From: an uncultured Bacteroides sp. | GTDB taxonomy: Bacteria; Bacteroidota; Bacteroidia; Bacteroidales; Bacteroidaceae | Length of the DNA: 34,580 bases | Assembly: GCA_900542985.1 (NCBI GenBank) | Contig: UQPQ01000029.1 | Location: forward strand, 1 to 34,580 | Reading direction: 5' to 3' | Shown here: positions 17,295 through 24,871 of the stretch, piece by piece | Layout of the letters: every line of letters begins with the position of its first letter | Numbering within the stretch: position 1 is the first letter of the stretch | Position numbers and translations under genes: made by a program | Notes under the pieces: generated by a model | Told to the model about the DNA's origin: nothing | Databases searched by the model: none | Seen by the model: the letters and a program-made list of their open reading frames with translations, nothing else

Positions 17295-19160
17295 CTACCC
17301 TTCTATCTCACTCAGTTCGAGCCAACGCATGGTTTTCTCATCCAGTTCGTCATTCAGCGCGGGCAAGCGTTTCGATTTTTCAGTCAGTTCGTCTACGCCC
17401 AGCGTACCACTGCATAAAGCTTCTTCTATCTGCGTCTTTTCGGCCTCAAGTGCAGCAATATCCTTTTCCAGCTGTTCGAACTCTTTCTTTTCCTTAAATG
17501 TCATCCGACGCTTGTCGTTCAGACGTACACGCTGAGTTTTCTCTTCCTTCGGTTTAGCCTCTTCCTTGTCGTGCTCAGCCTTAGCCAGTTTCCAGTCACG
17601 GTAATCCGAATAATTTCCGGGGAAATCGCGGATATCACCCTGTCCCTTGAACACCAGCAAATGATCTACCACCTTATCCATGAAATAGCGGTCGTGGCTC
17701 ACCACAATCACGCATCCTTTGAAACTCTGCAAGTACTCTTCAAGCACTTGAAGTGTCACGATATCCAGGTCGTTGGTAGGCTCGTCGAGAACCAGGAAGT
17801 TCGGATTCTTCATCAGCACTGTACACAGATACAAGCGACGGCGCTCTCCCCCACTCAACTTATACACATAACTGTGCTGCGTCTCGGGAGTAAACAGAAA
17901 ATGCTGCAAGAACTGCGATGCGGTCAGACGTTTTCCATTTCCCAGTTCGATGACTTCTGCAATATCGGTAATCACATCAATCACCTTCATCTGCTCGTTG
18001 AACTGAAGCCCATCCTGAGAATAATATCCGAAGCGAACGGTTTCTCCAATATCCAAGGTACCACTATCCGGTTTTTCCAGCCCCATCAGAATCTTGATGA
18101 ATGTAGACTTCCCGGTACCGTTATTTCCCACAATACCCATCTTTTCATAGCGTGCAAAGATGTAGGAGAAATCGTTCAGAATCTTTAAATCGCCAAAACT
18201 CTTGTACAGATGATCGGCTTCGAATATTTTCGAGCCAATATATGATGCTTTTACATCCAGCTTTACATTAGAATCGTACGTACGCTGTTTAGCCACCTTT
18301 TCCAGTTCGTAAAAGGCTTCTTCACGATAACGGGCCTTATGCCCACGTGCCTGCGGCATACGACGCATCCACTCCAGTTCCGTACGATACAGATTATTGG
18401 CCCGTGCAATCTCGGCATTGGTAGCTTCGATACGCTCCTGACGCTTTTCCAGATAATAACTGTAATTTCCTTTATAGGAATAAATCTGTTTGTTGTCTAT
18501 CTCAATAATTTCAGAACATACGCGGTCGAGGAAATAACGGTCGTGTGTCACCATCAGCAAACTCAGTGTACCCCGGTTCAGATACTCTTCCAGCCACTCT
18601 GTCATATCAAGGTCCAGATGGTTGGTCGGCTCATCCAGAATCAGCAAATCCGGTTCGGTAATCAGCACATTGGCCAAAGCCACACGCTTCAGCTGTCCGC
18701 CGGAAAGATGCTTGATTTTCTGTCCGAAATCACGAATCTTCAACTGCGAAAGAATCTGTTTGGCACGACGTTCATAATCCCAAGCCTTTTCGTGCTCCAT
18801 CCGTCCCAGCAAATCTTCCAGTCCCGGATTGCCCGGCGTTTCCATACAGCGTTCGTACTCCTTTATCAGTTCCACCGTACTGTTTCCATGATAAAAGCAA
18901 GCCTCGAGCACTGTCAAATCCTCAGGATAGTTCGGACTTTGTTCCAGATAGCCTACACGCAAATCGCGGCGGAAGGTAATTTTTCCTTCGTCGTATCCTT
19001 CTTTTCCCGACAGTATATTCAATAATGTAGTCTTTCCGCTTCCGTTTTTTGCAATCAGCCCGATGCGCTGTCCCTGCGCTATGCCAAAGGAGATCTGATG
19101 AAACAAAACCAAGTCGCCGAAAGACTTTGTCAAGTCTTCTACTTGTAAATAAGGAACCAT
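17295..19160 (-). CDS. uup: ABC-F family ATPase (Uup-like)
   Basis: The product has 621 residues: two ATP-binding cassettes and no membrane segment, as in ABC-F proteins that act on ribosomes or, for Uup, on nucleic-acid structures. Cassette 1 has Walker A AKNGSGKTT (~residue 37), LSGGQLKRVAL and LILDEPTNHLD. A charged inter-domain linker follows (~240-300, TELEWMRRMPQARGHKARYR). Cassette 2 has GNNGTGKST, LSGGERRRLYL and LVLDEPTNDLD. The C-terminal ~80 residues form a Lys/Glu-rich coiled coil (FKEKKEFEQLEKDIAALEAE), which favours the Uup subgroup. It is the last gene of a probable operon; the DUF3805/3806 gene lies 17 bases upstream. A resistance-type ABC-F role is possible but unsupported. 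Confidence 0.9.
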   Translation of the reverse strand: MVPYLQVEDLTKSFGDLVLFHQISFGIAQGQRIGLIAKNGSGKTTLLNILSGKEGYDEGKITFRRDLRVGYLEQSPNYPEDLTVLEACFYHGNSTVELIKEYERCMETPGNPGLEDLLGRMEHEKAWDYERRAKQILSQLKIRDFGQKIKHLSGGQLKRVALANVLITEPDLLILDEPTNHLDLDMTEWLEEYLNRGTLSLLMVTHDRYFLDRVCSEIIEIDNKQIYSYKGNYSYYLEKRQERIEATNAEIARANNLYRTELEWMRRMPQARGHKARYREEAFYELEKVAKQRTYDSNVKLDVKASYIGSKIFEADHLYKSFGDLKILNDFSYIFARYEKMGIVGNNGTGKSTFIKILMGLEKPDSGTLDIGETVRFGYYSQDGLQFNEQMKVIDVITDIAEVIELGNGKRLTASQFLQHFLFTPETQHSYVYKLSGGERRRLYLCTVLMKNPNFLVLDEPTNDLDIVTLQVLEEYLQSFKGCVIVVSHDRYFMDKVVDHLLVFKGQGDIRDFPGNYSDYRDWKLAKAEHDKEEAKPKEEKTQRVRLNDKRRMTFKEKKEFEQLEKDIAALEAEKTQIEEALCSGTLGVDELTEKSKRLPALNDELDEKTMRWLELSEIEG

Positions 19161-19177
19161 AATTCAATATTATATCA

Positions 19178-19999
19178 TTACAATACCGATTCTACCTCTT
19201 CTTTGATGCGGGCATACTCTGCACGAAGATTACATTCCTGTCCGTTCTTCACCTTATTCCATATCAGAGCAGAAGGGTCTACCATTACCTGAGTATCGGC
19301 AAAACGCAAGGCTGGATATTCTTTGGCACCATCTACAACGGTTACCCAGTCCATGCCATCCATTTCATTAATCAGTATGGCTCCAAATGCTACGCCCAGG
19401 CTTTCCCATGCCTGACGCTGGTTTTTGTTGAAGCGTCCGCTATCCATCACTTTCTGGATGCTGTCTACATCGGCTTCTACCGAAGTAAAATCTTTCGACA
19501 ACTGCTTCTTGATGGTACTTACAGCCCATTCGTAAGCTTCGTTTATCTCGTTGATTTCCAACACGCGCACCGGAATTACTTCCTTACCGGGTTTCTCTCC
19601 GGCTGTACGTACATGAAGTGTACGGATTATCTCCTCTGCCGGCTTCAGACTGTCTCCCTTTGCTACTGTAAAAGAGCACTCTATTGAAATTTCTCCTTTA
19701 CCGGTCACCCAAATGTGTGAAGTATACCATGCTCCTTCCTCCTGAAAGCTTTCTATCAGATAAGCACAGTCCCAACTTCCTACAGTCACTCGCTTTGCAC
19801 CTGCATTTTGTGCCATTTCATATTCAATGCACTCTTTGGCATAATTACGGCTTTCTCCCCGGTAAGCAGAGATACGGAAATTTCCCGTCCACTTATCCGG
19901 ATTGTAGAACAAAAAACTATCTTCGGTATCTTCAAACTCACGCCAATCTGCGGGGTACTCCAATGAGAACCAAGAACCGGGAGCAATATATTTCATCAT
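19178..19999 (-). CDS. DUF3805/DUF3806 protein
   Basis: The product has 273 residues and no signal peptide or membrane segment, so it is cytoplasmic. Residues 1-150 resemble DUF3805 (GSWFSLEYPADWREFEDTED, FLFYNPDKWTGNFRISAYRG); the layout recalls PsbP/Mog1-like folds, but this is a guess. Residues ~160-260 resemble DUF3806 (INEAYEWAVSTIKKQLSKDF, AWESLGVAFGAILINEMDG, DPSALIWNKVKNGQECNL). Function is unknown. It starts with two consecutive Met codons (19999 and 19996); either could be used. It lies 66 bases after the VOC gene and 17 before the ABC-F gene on the same strand. Confidence 0.75.
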   Translation of the reverse strand: MMKYIAPGSWFSLEYPADWREFEDTEDSFLFYNPDKWTGNFRISAYRGESRNYAKECIEYEMAQNAGAKRVTVGSWDCAYLIESFQEEGAWYTSHIWVTGKGEISIECSFTVAKGDSLKPAEEIIRTLHVRTAGEKPGKEVIPVRVLEINEINEAYEWAVSTIKKQLSKDFTSVEADVDSIQKVMDSGRFNKNQRQAWESLGVAFGAILINEMDGMDWVTVVDGAKEYPALRFADTQVMVDPSALIWNKVKNGQECNLRAEYARIKEEVESVL

Positions 20000-20065
20000 A
20001 CTTATCGATTAAAGTTTTACCAGTTTTTATTGAAGAGAATCTGTATGCAGCATATAAAGACTGCC

Positions 20066-20443
20066 TTATTTTACAGGAAGGATTTCAATCCAGTAATCGT
20101 CCGGGTCGTTGATAAAATAAAGACCCATCTTTTCGTTTTCGAAGCATACGCATCCCATTTCTTTGTGGAATTTACGTACTTCATCATAATCGCCTTCTAC
20201 ACGGAAGCACAAGTGGCTTTCGTTTTCTCCCAACTCATATGCTTCAGTGTGATCGCGCAACCAGGTCAGTTCCAACAGGAAATTAGAATGGTCGTCTGCC
20301 AGATAAACCAGAATAAACGAACCGTCGGATGCTTCCTTACGGTGTGACTCATGCAGACCCAATGCAGTCTGATAAAACTGGATACTTTTATCCAAGTTTG
20401 TCACATTAATATTAAAATGGTCGAATCGTCCTTTTACTTTCAT
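20066..20443 (-). CDS. VOC-superfamily (glyoxalase I-like) protein
   Basis: The product has 125 residues, a single vicinal-oxygen-chelate unit with the beta-alpha-beta-beta-beta halves visible. The four metal-ligand positions of glyoxalase I are filled: His9 (FDHFNI), Glu58 (LLELTW), His77 (ESHLCF) and Glu120 (WIEILP). A metal-dependent lyase or isomerase acting on small electrophiles such as methylglyoxal adducts is plausible. The VOC fold is used by many enzymes, so the substrate is open. It lies 21 bases after the MBL-fold gene and probably shares its transcript. Confidence 0.82.
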   Translation of the reverse strand: MKVKGRFDHFNINVTNLDKSIQFYQTALGLHESHRKEASDGSFILVYLADDHSNFLLELTWLRDHTEAYELGENESHLCFRVEGDYDEVRKFHKEMGCVCFENEKMGLYFINDPDDYWIEILPVK

Positions 20444-20464
20444 ATTCTTATCTTATTTTTGAAA

Positions 20465-21187
20465 TTAGTCAATATGTTCTTGCTGCCCTCTCCGATAAAG
20501 CCTGATCATTGCTGTTCCATTCGCTTCGGCTACAGGTGCAAAGGCCGTTGCAGCCTCATAAGCTTCATCGAAGTGCATCGGTACAAAGATAGAAGTTTTT
20601 ATCTGTTCCACAAACTGACGCGGTCCCCGCATATATTCCCTGCCCAGACGGGGATCGACCGGAAACATAGCGACGTCCACTTCTGTTGTATAGCGACGGA
20701 TATACTCCAGCTCGTGCAGATAGTTTTTCTCGTAACCTTTCCATTCCGCCTCGGTACTTTCGTCCATCCAGTGCCAGTTGTTCAAATCGCCTGCATGAAA
20801 CACTTTCTTCCCTTCTGCTTCAATCAGAAAAGATATGCCTACATCGGTCGAACCACACGCCTGCACATGTATCGTTTCGTCGTGATACTCATCACCTTTT
20901 TTAAGCCATATCGCATCATCGGCTGCCGCACGTCTTCTGCGCAAAATATCTTTAGAGAAAATATATATAATATCCGGACGAGTTTCACGCCACTTTAAAA
21001 CTTCCTTATTGAAATGGTCGGCATGAAAATGGCTGGACAATACATAAAAGCATCCGGGACGGTGAAGCAGTTCTCTGTGAAGAATACCTTCCGTAGCACC
21101 GTCGGAATCTTCAAAATAATCGAGTACTACAGTAAAGTTTTCTCCCAGCAAGGCAAATCCGCTATGATATAAATAAATCAGTTCCAT
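20465..21187 (-). CDS. MBL-fold (UlaG-like) metallo-hydrolase
   Basis: The product has 240 residues from the ATG at 21187. The frame extends to 21232, but that longer start lies inside a consensus promoter and adds a residue run with no family match, so the shorter start is chosen. Metallo-beta-lactamase motifs: HFHADH (His53, His55, Asp57, His58), STDVGISFLIEAEGKKVFHA, His131/Asp134 in FHAGDLNNWHW, and PMHFDEAYE near the C-terminus. It resembles UlaG-type cytoplasmic Zn hydrolases; no substrate can be assigned. It is the first gene of the MBL-VOC-DUF3805-ABC-F set. Confidence 0.82.
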   Translation of the reverse strand: MELIYLYHSGFALLGENFTVVLDYFEDSDGATEGILHRELLHRPGCFYVLSSHFHADHFNKEVLKWRETRPDIIYIFSKDILRRRRAAADDAIWLKKGDEYHDETIHVQACGSTDVGISFLIEAEGKKVFHAGDLNNWHWMDESTEAEWKGYEKNYLHELEYIRRYTTEVDVAMFPVDPRLGREYMRGPRQFVEQIKTSIFVPMHFDEAYEAATAFAPVAEANGTAMIRLYRRGQQEHID

Positions 21188-21202
21188 ATATTCGATTTGA
21201 TA

Positions 21203-21233
21203 CAAAGTTACAAAAACAAGAAAAAAACTCAAA
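21203..21233 (-). promoter_or_regulatory. Consensus promoter of the MBL-VOC-DUF3805-ABC-F operon
   Basis: The minus strand reads TTTG (21233-21230), 19 bases, then TAACTTTG (21210-21203), an exact fit to the Bacteroides housekeeping promoter. The start near 21196 leaves a ~9-base leader before 21187. Confidence 0.8.
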
Positions 21234-21619
21234 GAAAAAAGTATATCTCCCGAACTTCTTTATCTGACAAAATGTAAACGAATATACCTTTTCATTATTA
21301 CTGAAAGTACTTTTACAAAATGTCAAATCAGAGGCTTCTACACGGCCATATTTGGAGTCTGATACGGGAGCGAACGTAAAGAAGAGTGTTTTTTAATGAT
21401 ACAGAAAATACATAAAGAAAGGAAAACAGACTTATTTGCAGCATATACCACTCCGCTTCTCTTCCACATACTTTATATTGACACAGAAAGCGTTATTTTT
21501 ATGCCGTTTTAACAAAGAAAAATTCGTCTCGTTTTCTATTGAAAAACCAGAAGAATTAGTTAATATATGTATATAAAAACAATAAACTATAAAAAGAAAA
21601 GAGCTTTATGAAAAAGGAA

Positions 21620-21663
21620 CTTACGCGACTGGTCACAAAAGCTTGCGTGACTAGTCGCGTAAG
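21620..21663. repeat. Long GC-rich hairpin (REP-like palindrome)
   Basis: CTTACGCGACTGGTCAC (21620-21636) and GTGACTAGTCGCGTAAG (21647-21663) are complementary over 17 bases with one G/T mismatch and a 10-base loop. There is no T tract, so it is not a simple terminator. GC content is well above the surrounding AT-rich DNA. Confidence 0.7.
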
Positions 21664-21919
21664 CCCACAATACCTGTATCATTTGCCCCCGATACCCGTT
21701 GTATTTTCTTATTTGAACAGTCAAAATCCTGCCATACAACATATAATAGAGACGATTTTCACTATCAGAAGAAGCTTTTTTCCTTCGTGAACGAAGGTTT
21801 CTTCCCAAAATGCAGTCAGCCAAACAAGCCATTATCCAACATTCAGACAGACATCTGCCCGTTTCATAAACAATCTGTCAACGGGCCATTTTACACAGTA
21901 TACGCCATCCCCAAAGCAT

Positions 21920-21948
21920 AAAAAAGGCAGGAAGTCACTCTTCCTGCC
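21920..21948 (-). terminator. Terminator of ridA
   Basis: On the minus strand, GGCAGGAAG, a 5-base loop and CTTCCTGCC are followed by a run of Ts. It begins 45 bases after the ridA stop. Confidence 0.85.
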
Positions 21949-21992
21949 CTTATTCTTTTCTTTCAAAAATACGATGTATGTATGCCTTTAAA

Positions 21993-22370
21993 TTATTTTA
22001 CAGCAATACATTCAATTTCTACCAATGCATTTTTCGGCAATGCCTTTACAGCAACTGCAGAACGTGCAGGAAAATCTCCATCGAAATATTTAGCATATAC
22101 AGCATTCATTTCAGCGAACAAAGACATATCTGCCAGGAAAACAGTAGTTTTCACAATATTTGCAGTAGTCAGTCCGGCAGCAGCCAATATATTTTTGATG
22201 TTTTCGAAAGACTGTGTAGTCTGTTCAGTAACCCCACCCGGAGCGAATTCTCCTGTAGCCGGATCAACTGGGAGCTGACCTGAAACAAAAACCATTCCAT
22301 TTGCTTCGATAGCCTGGCTATATGGACCAATAGCAGCAGGAGCTTTCTCTGTAAAAATAACCTTTTTCAT
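21993..22370 (-). CDS. ridA: RidA family enamine/imine deaminase
   Basis: The product has 125 residues, the usual length. RidA hydrolyses reactive 2-aminoacrylate and other enamines or imines released by PLP enzymes. Family motifs: IGPYSQAIEANGMVFVSGQL near the N-terminus, TTQSFENIKNILAAAGL, and FPARSAVAVKALPKNALVEI with the substrate-binding Arg103 (cf. Arg105 of E. coli RidA) and the final Glu of VEIECIA. Cytoplasmic and trimeric by homology. It is monocistronic, with its own terminator, and divergent from rho. Confidence 0.93.
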   Translation of the reverse strand: MKKVIFTEKAPAAIGPYSQAIEANGMVFVSGQLPVDPATGEFAPGGVTEQTTQSFENIKNILAAAGLTTANIVKTTVFLADMSLFAEMNAVYAKYFDGDFPARSAVAVKALPKNALVEIECIAVK

Positions 22371-22486
22371 ACTCTGATATTTGTTTATTAATAAGATTTC
22401 ATCGGCTAAATTACGACAATTATCTCAATTATTATCTACCGATACAAAAAAAGTCGTTTTTATTAGCATATATGATAAAAAAACAC

Positions 22487-22494
22487 TACTTTTG
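22487..22494 (+). promoter_or_regulatory. -7 element for rho
   Basis: TACTTTTG matches TAnnTTTG; TTAG at 22463-22466 is only a weak -33 candidate. A start near 22501 would give a leader of about 190 bases before the rho ATG. Confidence 0.5.
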
Positions 22495-22500
22495 TAAATG

Positions 22501-22689
22501 TGAAGATACAGAAAGGCCTGATAATGTCTTTTTACCATATCTTTTACTTCCAAATAAATCAACGAATAACAATCATTAAAAAAACTCGTAACTACCTCCC
22601 CGGTATAATTAAGACAGAACAAAGTTTCTGCCAAAACCATTCGTTATGCCTTGAGGTATTACCTAAATTCATTACACACATATATTATT
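22501..22689 (+). promoter_or_regulatory. Long 5' leader of rho
   Basis: About 190 untranslated bases with C outnumbering G about two to one (28 C to 13 G in 22561-22680) and a run CTACCTCCCC. Unstructured C-rich RNA is what Rho binds, and rho is autogenously attenuated in its leader in E. coli, so autoregulation is a reasonable inference here. With the ridA-rho spacer, it fills 22371-22689, where no other gene is seen. Confidence 0.4.
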
Positions 22690-24657
22690 ATGTATAACAT
22701 CATTCAATTAAACGACAAAGATTTGTCTGAATTGCAAGAAATCGCCAAAGAGTTGGGATTGAAGAAAACCAGTTCTCTCCGCAAGGAAGAATTAGTTTAC
22801 CGCATTTTGGACGAACAGGCTATTGTCGGTGCTACTCAAAAAGCCGCAGCCAATAAAAACAACGAGGAACGTCAGCCGCGCAAGCGTTCACGCATCAGCG
22901 TAAAAAAAGAAGGAGATAAAGTATATACAGCGACAAAAGACAAAGCACAAAAACTGGAAGCAAACACTCCTCCCCTTCCTACTCCGGCTCCCTTGTTCAA
23001 AGATGATATTCCTGCTCCAAGCATAACTACTACTTCTACTCCGGAAACAACTCCTGATACAGCAACTGCCACAACCGAAAAACCAAAAGCAAAAAGGGGA
23101 CGCAAACCTGGCAGCAAAAATAAATCGACTCTGGAGAAAGAAGCTGCACAGAAAAAAACAACCGAAATTCCGGTTATGATAAAGGAAGAAGACGAACTTC
23201 CTCCTCTGAATCTTTCTGATGGAAATGATTTTATTCCAATAGAAGATCTTCCTTCTGAAAAATTTGAATTACCTTCTGAATTACTTGGCAAATTTGAAGC
23301 CACAAAAATGGAAACTCCGGCTCCTGCTCCTCAGGAAAAAGAAAACAAAGAAAAAGAAAATAAACCGGCCGGTAAATTCCAACCTCGCCAACAACGATAT
23401 AACAACAACCGTAACCTTCCGGCCAACCGTCCACAACAAGGACAGCCACAAGCTGCTGCCCCACAACAGGCACAGGCAACCAACGCTCCTGTTGCTGTAG
23501 AACCAGCACCTGCAAAACCGGTAGAAAAGCCTTATGAATTTGATGACGTGCTGAAAGGTACCGGAGTATTGGAAATTATGCCCGACGGATATGGATTCCT
23601 ACGTTCCTCGGACTACAACTACCTTTCTTCTCCCGATGACATTTATGTTTCTCAATCACAAATCAAACTGTTCGGTCTGAAAACCGGCGATGTGGTAGAA
23701 GGAACAATCCGTCCGCCTAAAGAAGGAGAAAAATACTTCCCGCTGGTAAAGGTATTTACTATTAACGGACTGGATCCGAACCTGGTGCGCGACCGTATCC
23801 CGTTCGATCATCTGACTCCGTTGTTCCCTGAAGAAAAATTCAAACTTTGCAAAGGATATAACGACAACTTATCTGCCCGTGTAGTGGATTTGTTCTCTCC
23901 TATCGGAAAAGGACAGCGTGCCTTAATCGTAGCGCAGCCTAAAACCGGTAAGACCATCCTGATGAAGGATATTGCCAATGCCATCGCAGCCAATCATCCG
24001 GAAGTCTATATGATTATGTTGCTGATTGACGAACGCCCGGAAGAAGTAACCGACATGGCACGCAGCGTCAATGCAGAAGTAATCGCTTCTACTTTCGATG
24101 AACCGGCAGAACGTCACGTAAAAATTGCAGGTATCGTACTGGAAAAAGCAAAACGTATGGTGGAATGCGGACACGATGTGGTAATTTTCCTCGACTCTAT
24201 CACTCGTCTGGCACGTGCATACAATACGGTATCTCCGGCATCGGGTAAAGTACTTTCGGGTGGTGTGGATGCCAATGCACTGCATAAACCGAAACGTTTC
24301 TTCGGAGCAGCCCGTAATATCGAAGGAGGTGGTTCGCTTACCATCATTGCAACTGCCTTGATTGATACCGGTTCGAAGATGGACGAAGTAATCTTTGAAG
24401 AGTTCAAGGGTACAGGTAATATGGAACTCCAGCTCGACCGCAACTTGAGTAACAAGCGTATCTTCCCGGCTGTCAACATAATCGCATCAAGCACACGCCG
24501 CGATGATCTGCTGCTGGACAAGACTACACTGGACCGTATGTGGATTCTCCGCAAATATTTGTCGGATATGAATCCGATAGAAGCAATGGACTTCGTAAAA
24601 GACCGTCTGGAAAAGACAAAAGACAACGAAGAGTTCCTTATGAGCATGAATTCGTAA
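22690..24657 (+). CDS. rho: Transcription termination factor Rho with disordered insertion
   Basis: The product has 655 residues; E. coli Rho has 419. The ATG at 22690 gives [20 protein letters not shown], the Rho N-terminal domain (1-45); the upstream frame to 22651 adds nothing recognisable. Residues ~50-285 are a low-complexity insertion rich in Lys, Pro, Gln, Thr and Ala, with basic patches RQPRKRSRI (61-69) and an AT-hook-like [11 protein letters not shown] (135-145). The RNA-binding cold-shock-like domain is at ~290-355 ([20 protein letters not shown]). The ATPase follows: Walker A AQPKTGKT with Lys421, [29 protein letters not shown], and the secondary RNA-binding [20 protein letters not shown]. 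It is a hexameric RNA translocase ending transcription. A perfect terminator follows. Confidence 0.97.
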   Translation: MYNIIQLNDKDLSELQEIAKELGLKKTSSLRKEELVYRILDEQAIVGATQKAAANKNNEERQPRKRSRISVKKEGDKVYTATKDKAQKLEANTPPLPTPAPLFKDDIPAPSITTTSTPETTPDTATATTEKPKAKRGRKPGSKNKSTLEKEAAQKKTTEIPVMIKEEDELPPLNLSDGNDFIPIEDLPSEKFELPSELLGKFEATKMETPAPAPQEKENKEKENKPAGKFQPRQQRYNNNRNLPANRPQQGQPQAAAPQQAQATNAPVAVEPAPAKPVEKPYEFDDVLKGTGVLEIMPDGYGFLRSSDYNYLSSPDDIYVSQSQIKLFGLKTGDVVEGTIRPPKEGEKYFPLVKVFTINGLDPNLVRDRIPFDHLTPLFPEEKFKLCKGYNDNLSARVVDLFSPIGKGQRALIVAQPKTGKTILMKDIANAIAANHPEVYMIMLLIDERPEEVTDMARSVNAEVIASTFDEPAERHVKIAGIVLEKAKRMVECGHDVVIFLDSITRLARAYNTVSPASGKVLSGGVDANALHKPKRFFGAARNIEGGGSLTIIATALIDTGSKMDEVIFEEFKGTGNMELQLDRNLSNKRIFPAVNIIASSTRRDDLLLDKTTLDRMWILRKYLSDMNPIEAMDFVKDRLEKTKDNEEFLMSMNS

Positions 24658-24675
24658 TTATTCAACGGTACTATA

Positions 24676-24724
24676 AAAGCTCTGAAATGATTCTGTAATT
24701 GAATCATTTCAGAGCTTTCTTTTT
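24676..24724 (+). terminator. Terminator of rho
   Basis: Perfect 17-base arms (AAAGCTCTGAAATGATT at 24676-24692, complement at 24702-24718) with a 9-base loop, followed by CTTTTTT-like Ts. It lies 19 bases after the stop. Confidence 0.92.
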
Positions 24725-24809
24725 TAATCGCTTTCAGGGAAATAAGTCCCTTACAATGAGATAATGTTCCCATATACTATAAAATTAATAACAGGAGCAG
24801 ATTCTTCAA

Positions 24810-24839
24810 TTGCAAATTCGCATAAATATGCTAATTTTG
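24810..24839 (+). promoter_or_regulatory. Consensus promoter of the TPR histidine kinase gene
   Basis: TTG (24810-24812), 19-base spacer, TAATTTTG (24832-24839). The start near 24846 gives a ~26-base leader to the ATG at 24872. Confidence 0.75.
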
Positions 24840-24871
24840 TTTCATACTACTAATGAAGACAGACAACTTAT

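Larger units (their letters stand above)
21234..21992. other. Gene-poor region of ~760 bases between the MBL-fold gene and ridA
   Basis: No convincing coding sequence. It contains a long hairpin (21620-21663), a small hairpin CCTTCG-TGAA-CGAAGG at 21782-21797, a GCCCGTT/AACGGGC inverted repeat at about 21852-21881, and the ridA terminator. A 60-codon frame at 21608-21790 runs through the hairpin and is probably not a gene. A small RNA or gene remnant is possible. Confidence 0.5.

Noticed and set aside
17571..18188. 205-codon frame antisense to the ABC-F gene
   Set aside because: It is the complement of strongly conserved ATPase motifs and lacks any family match.
20351..20998. 215-codon frame antisense to the MBL-fold and VOC genes
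   Set aside because: It covers two well-supported genes and their gap on the other strand; its composition looks like a shadow frame.
21188..21232. 15-codon extension of the MBL-fold protein
   Set aside because: It covers the -7 and -33 elements of an exact consensus promoter.
21608..21790. 60-codon open frame in the gene-poor region
   Set aside because: It runs through a long hairpin and has no recognisable features; more likely a structural repeat.
22371..22440. ridA promoter near TAATTTAG on the minus strand
   Set aside because: One base off the -7 consensus and no correctly spaced TTG; not reported as a feature.
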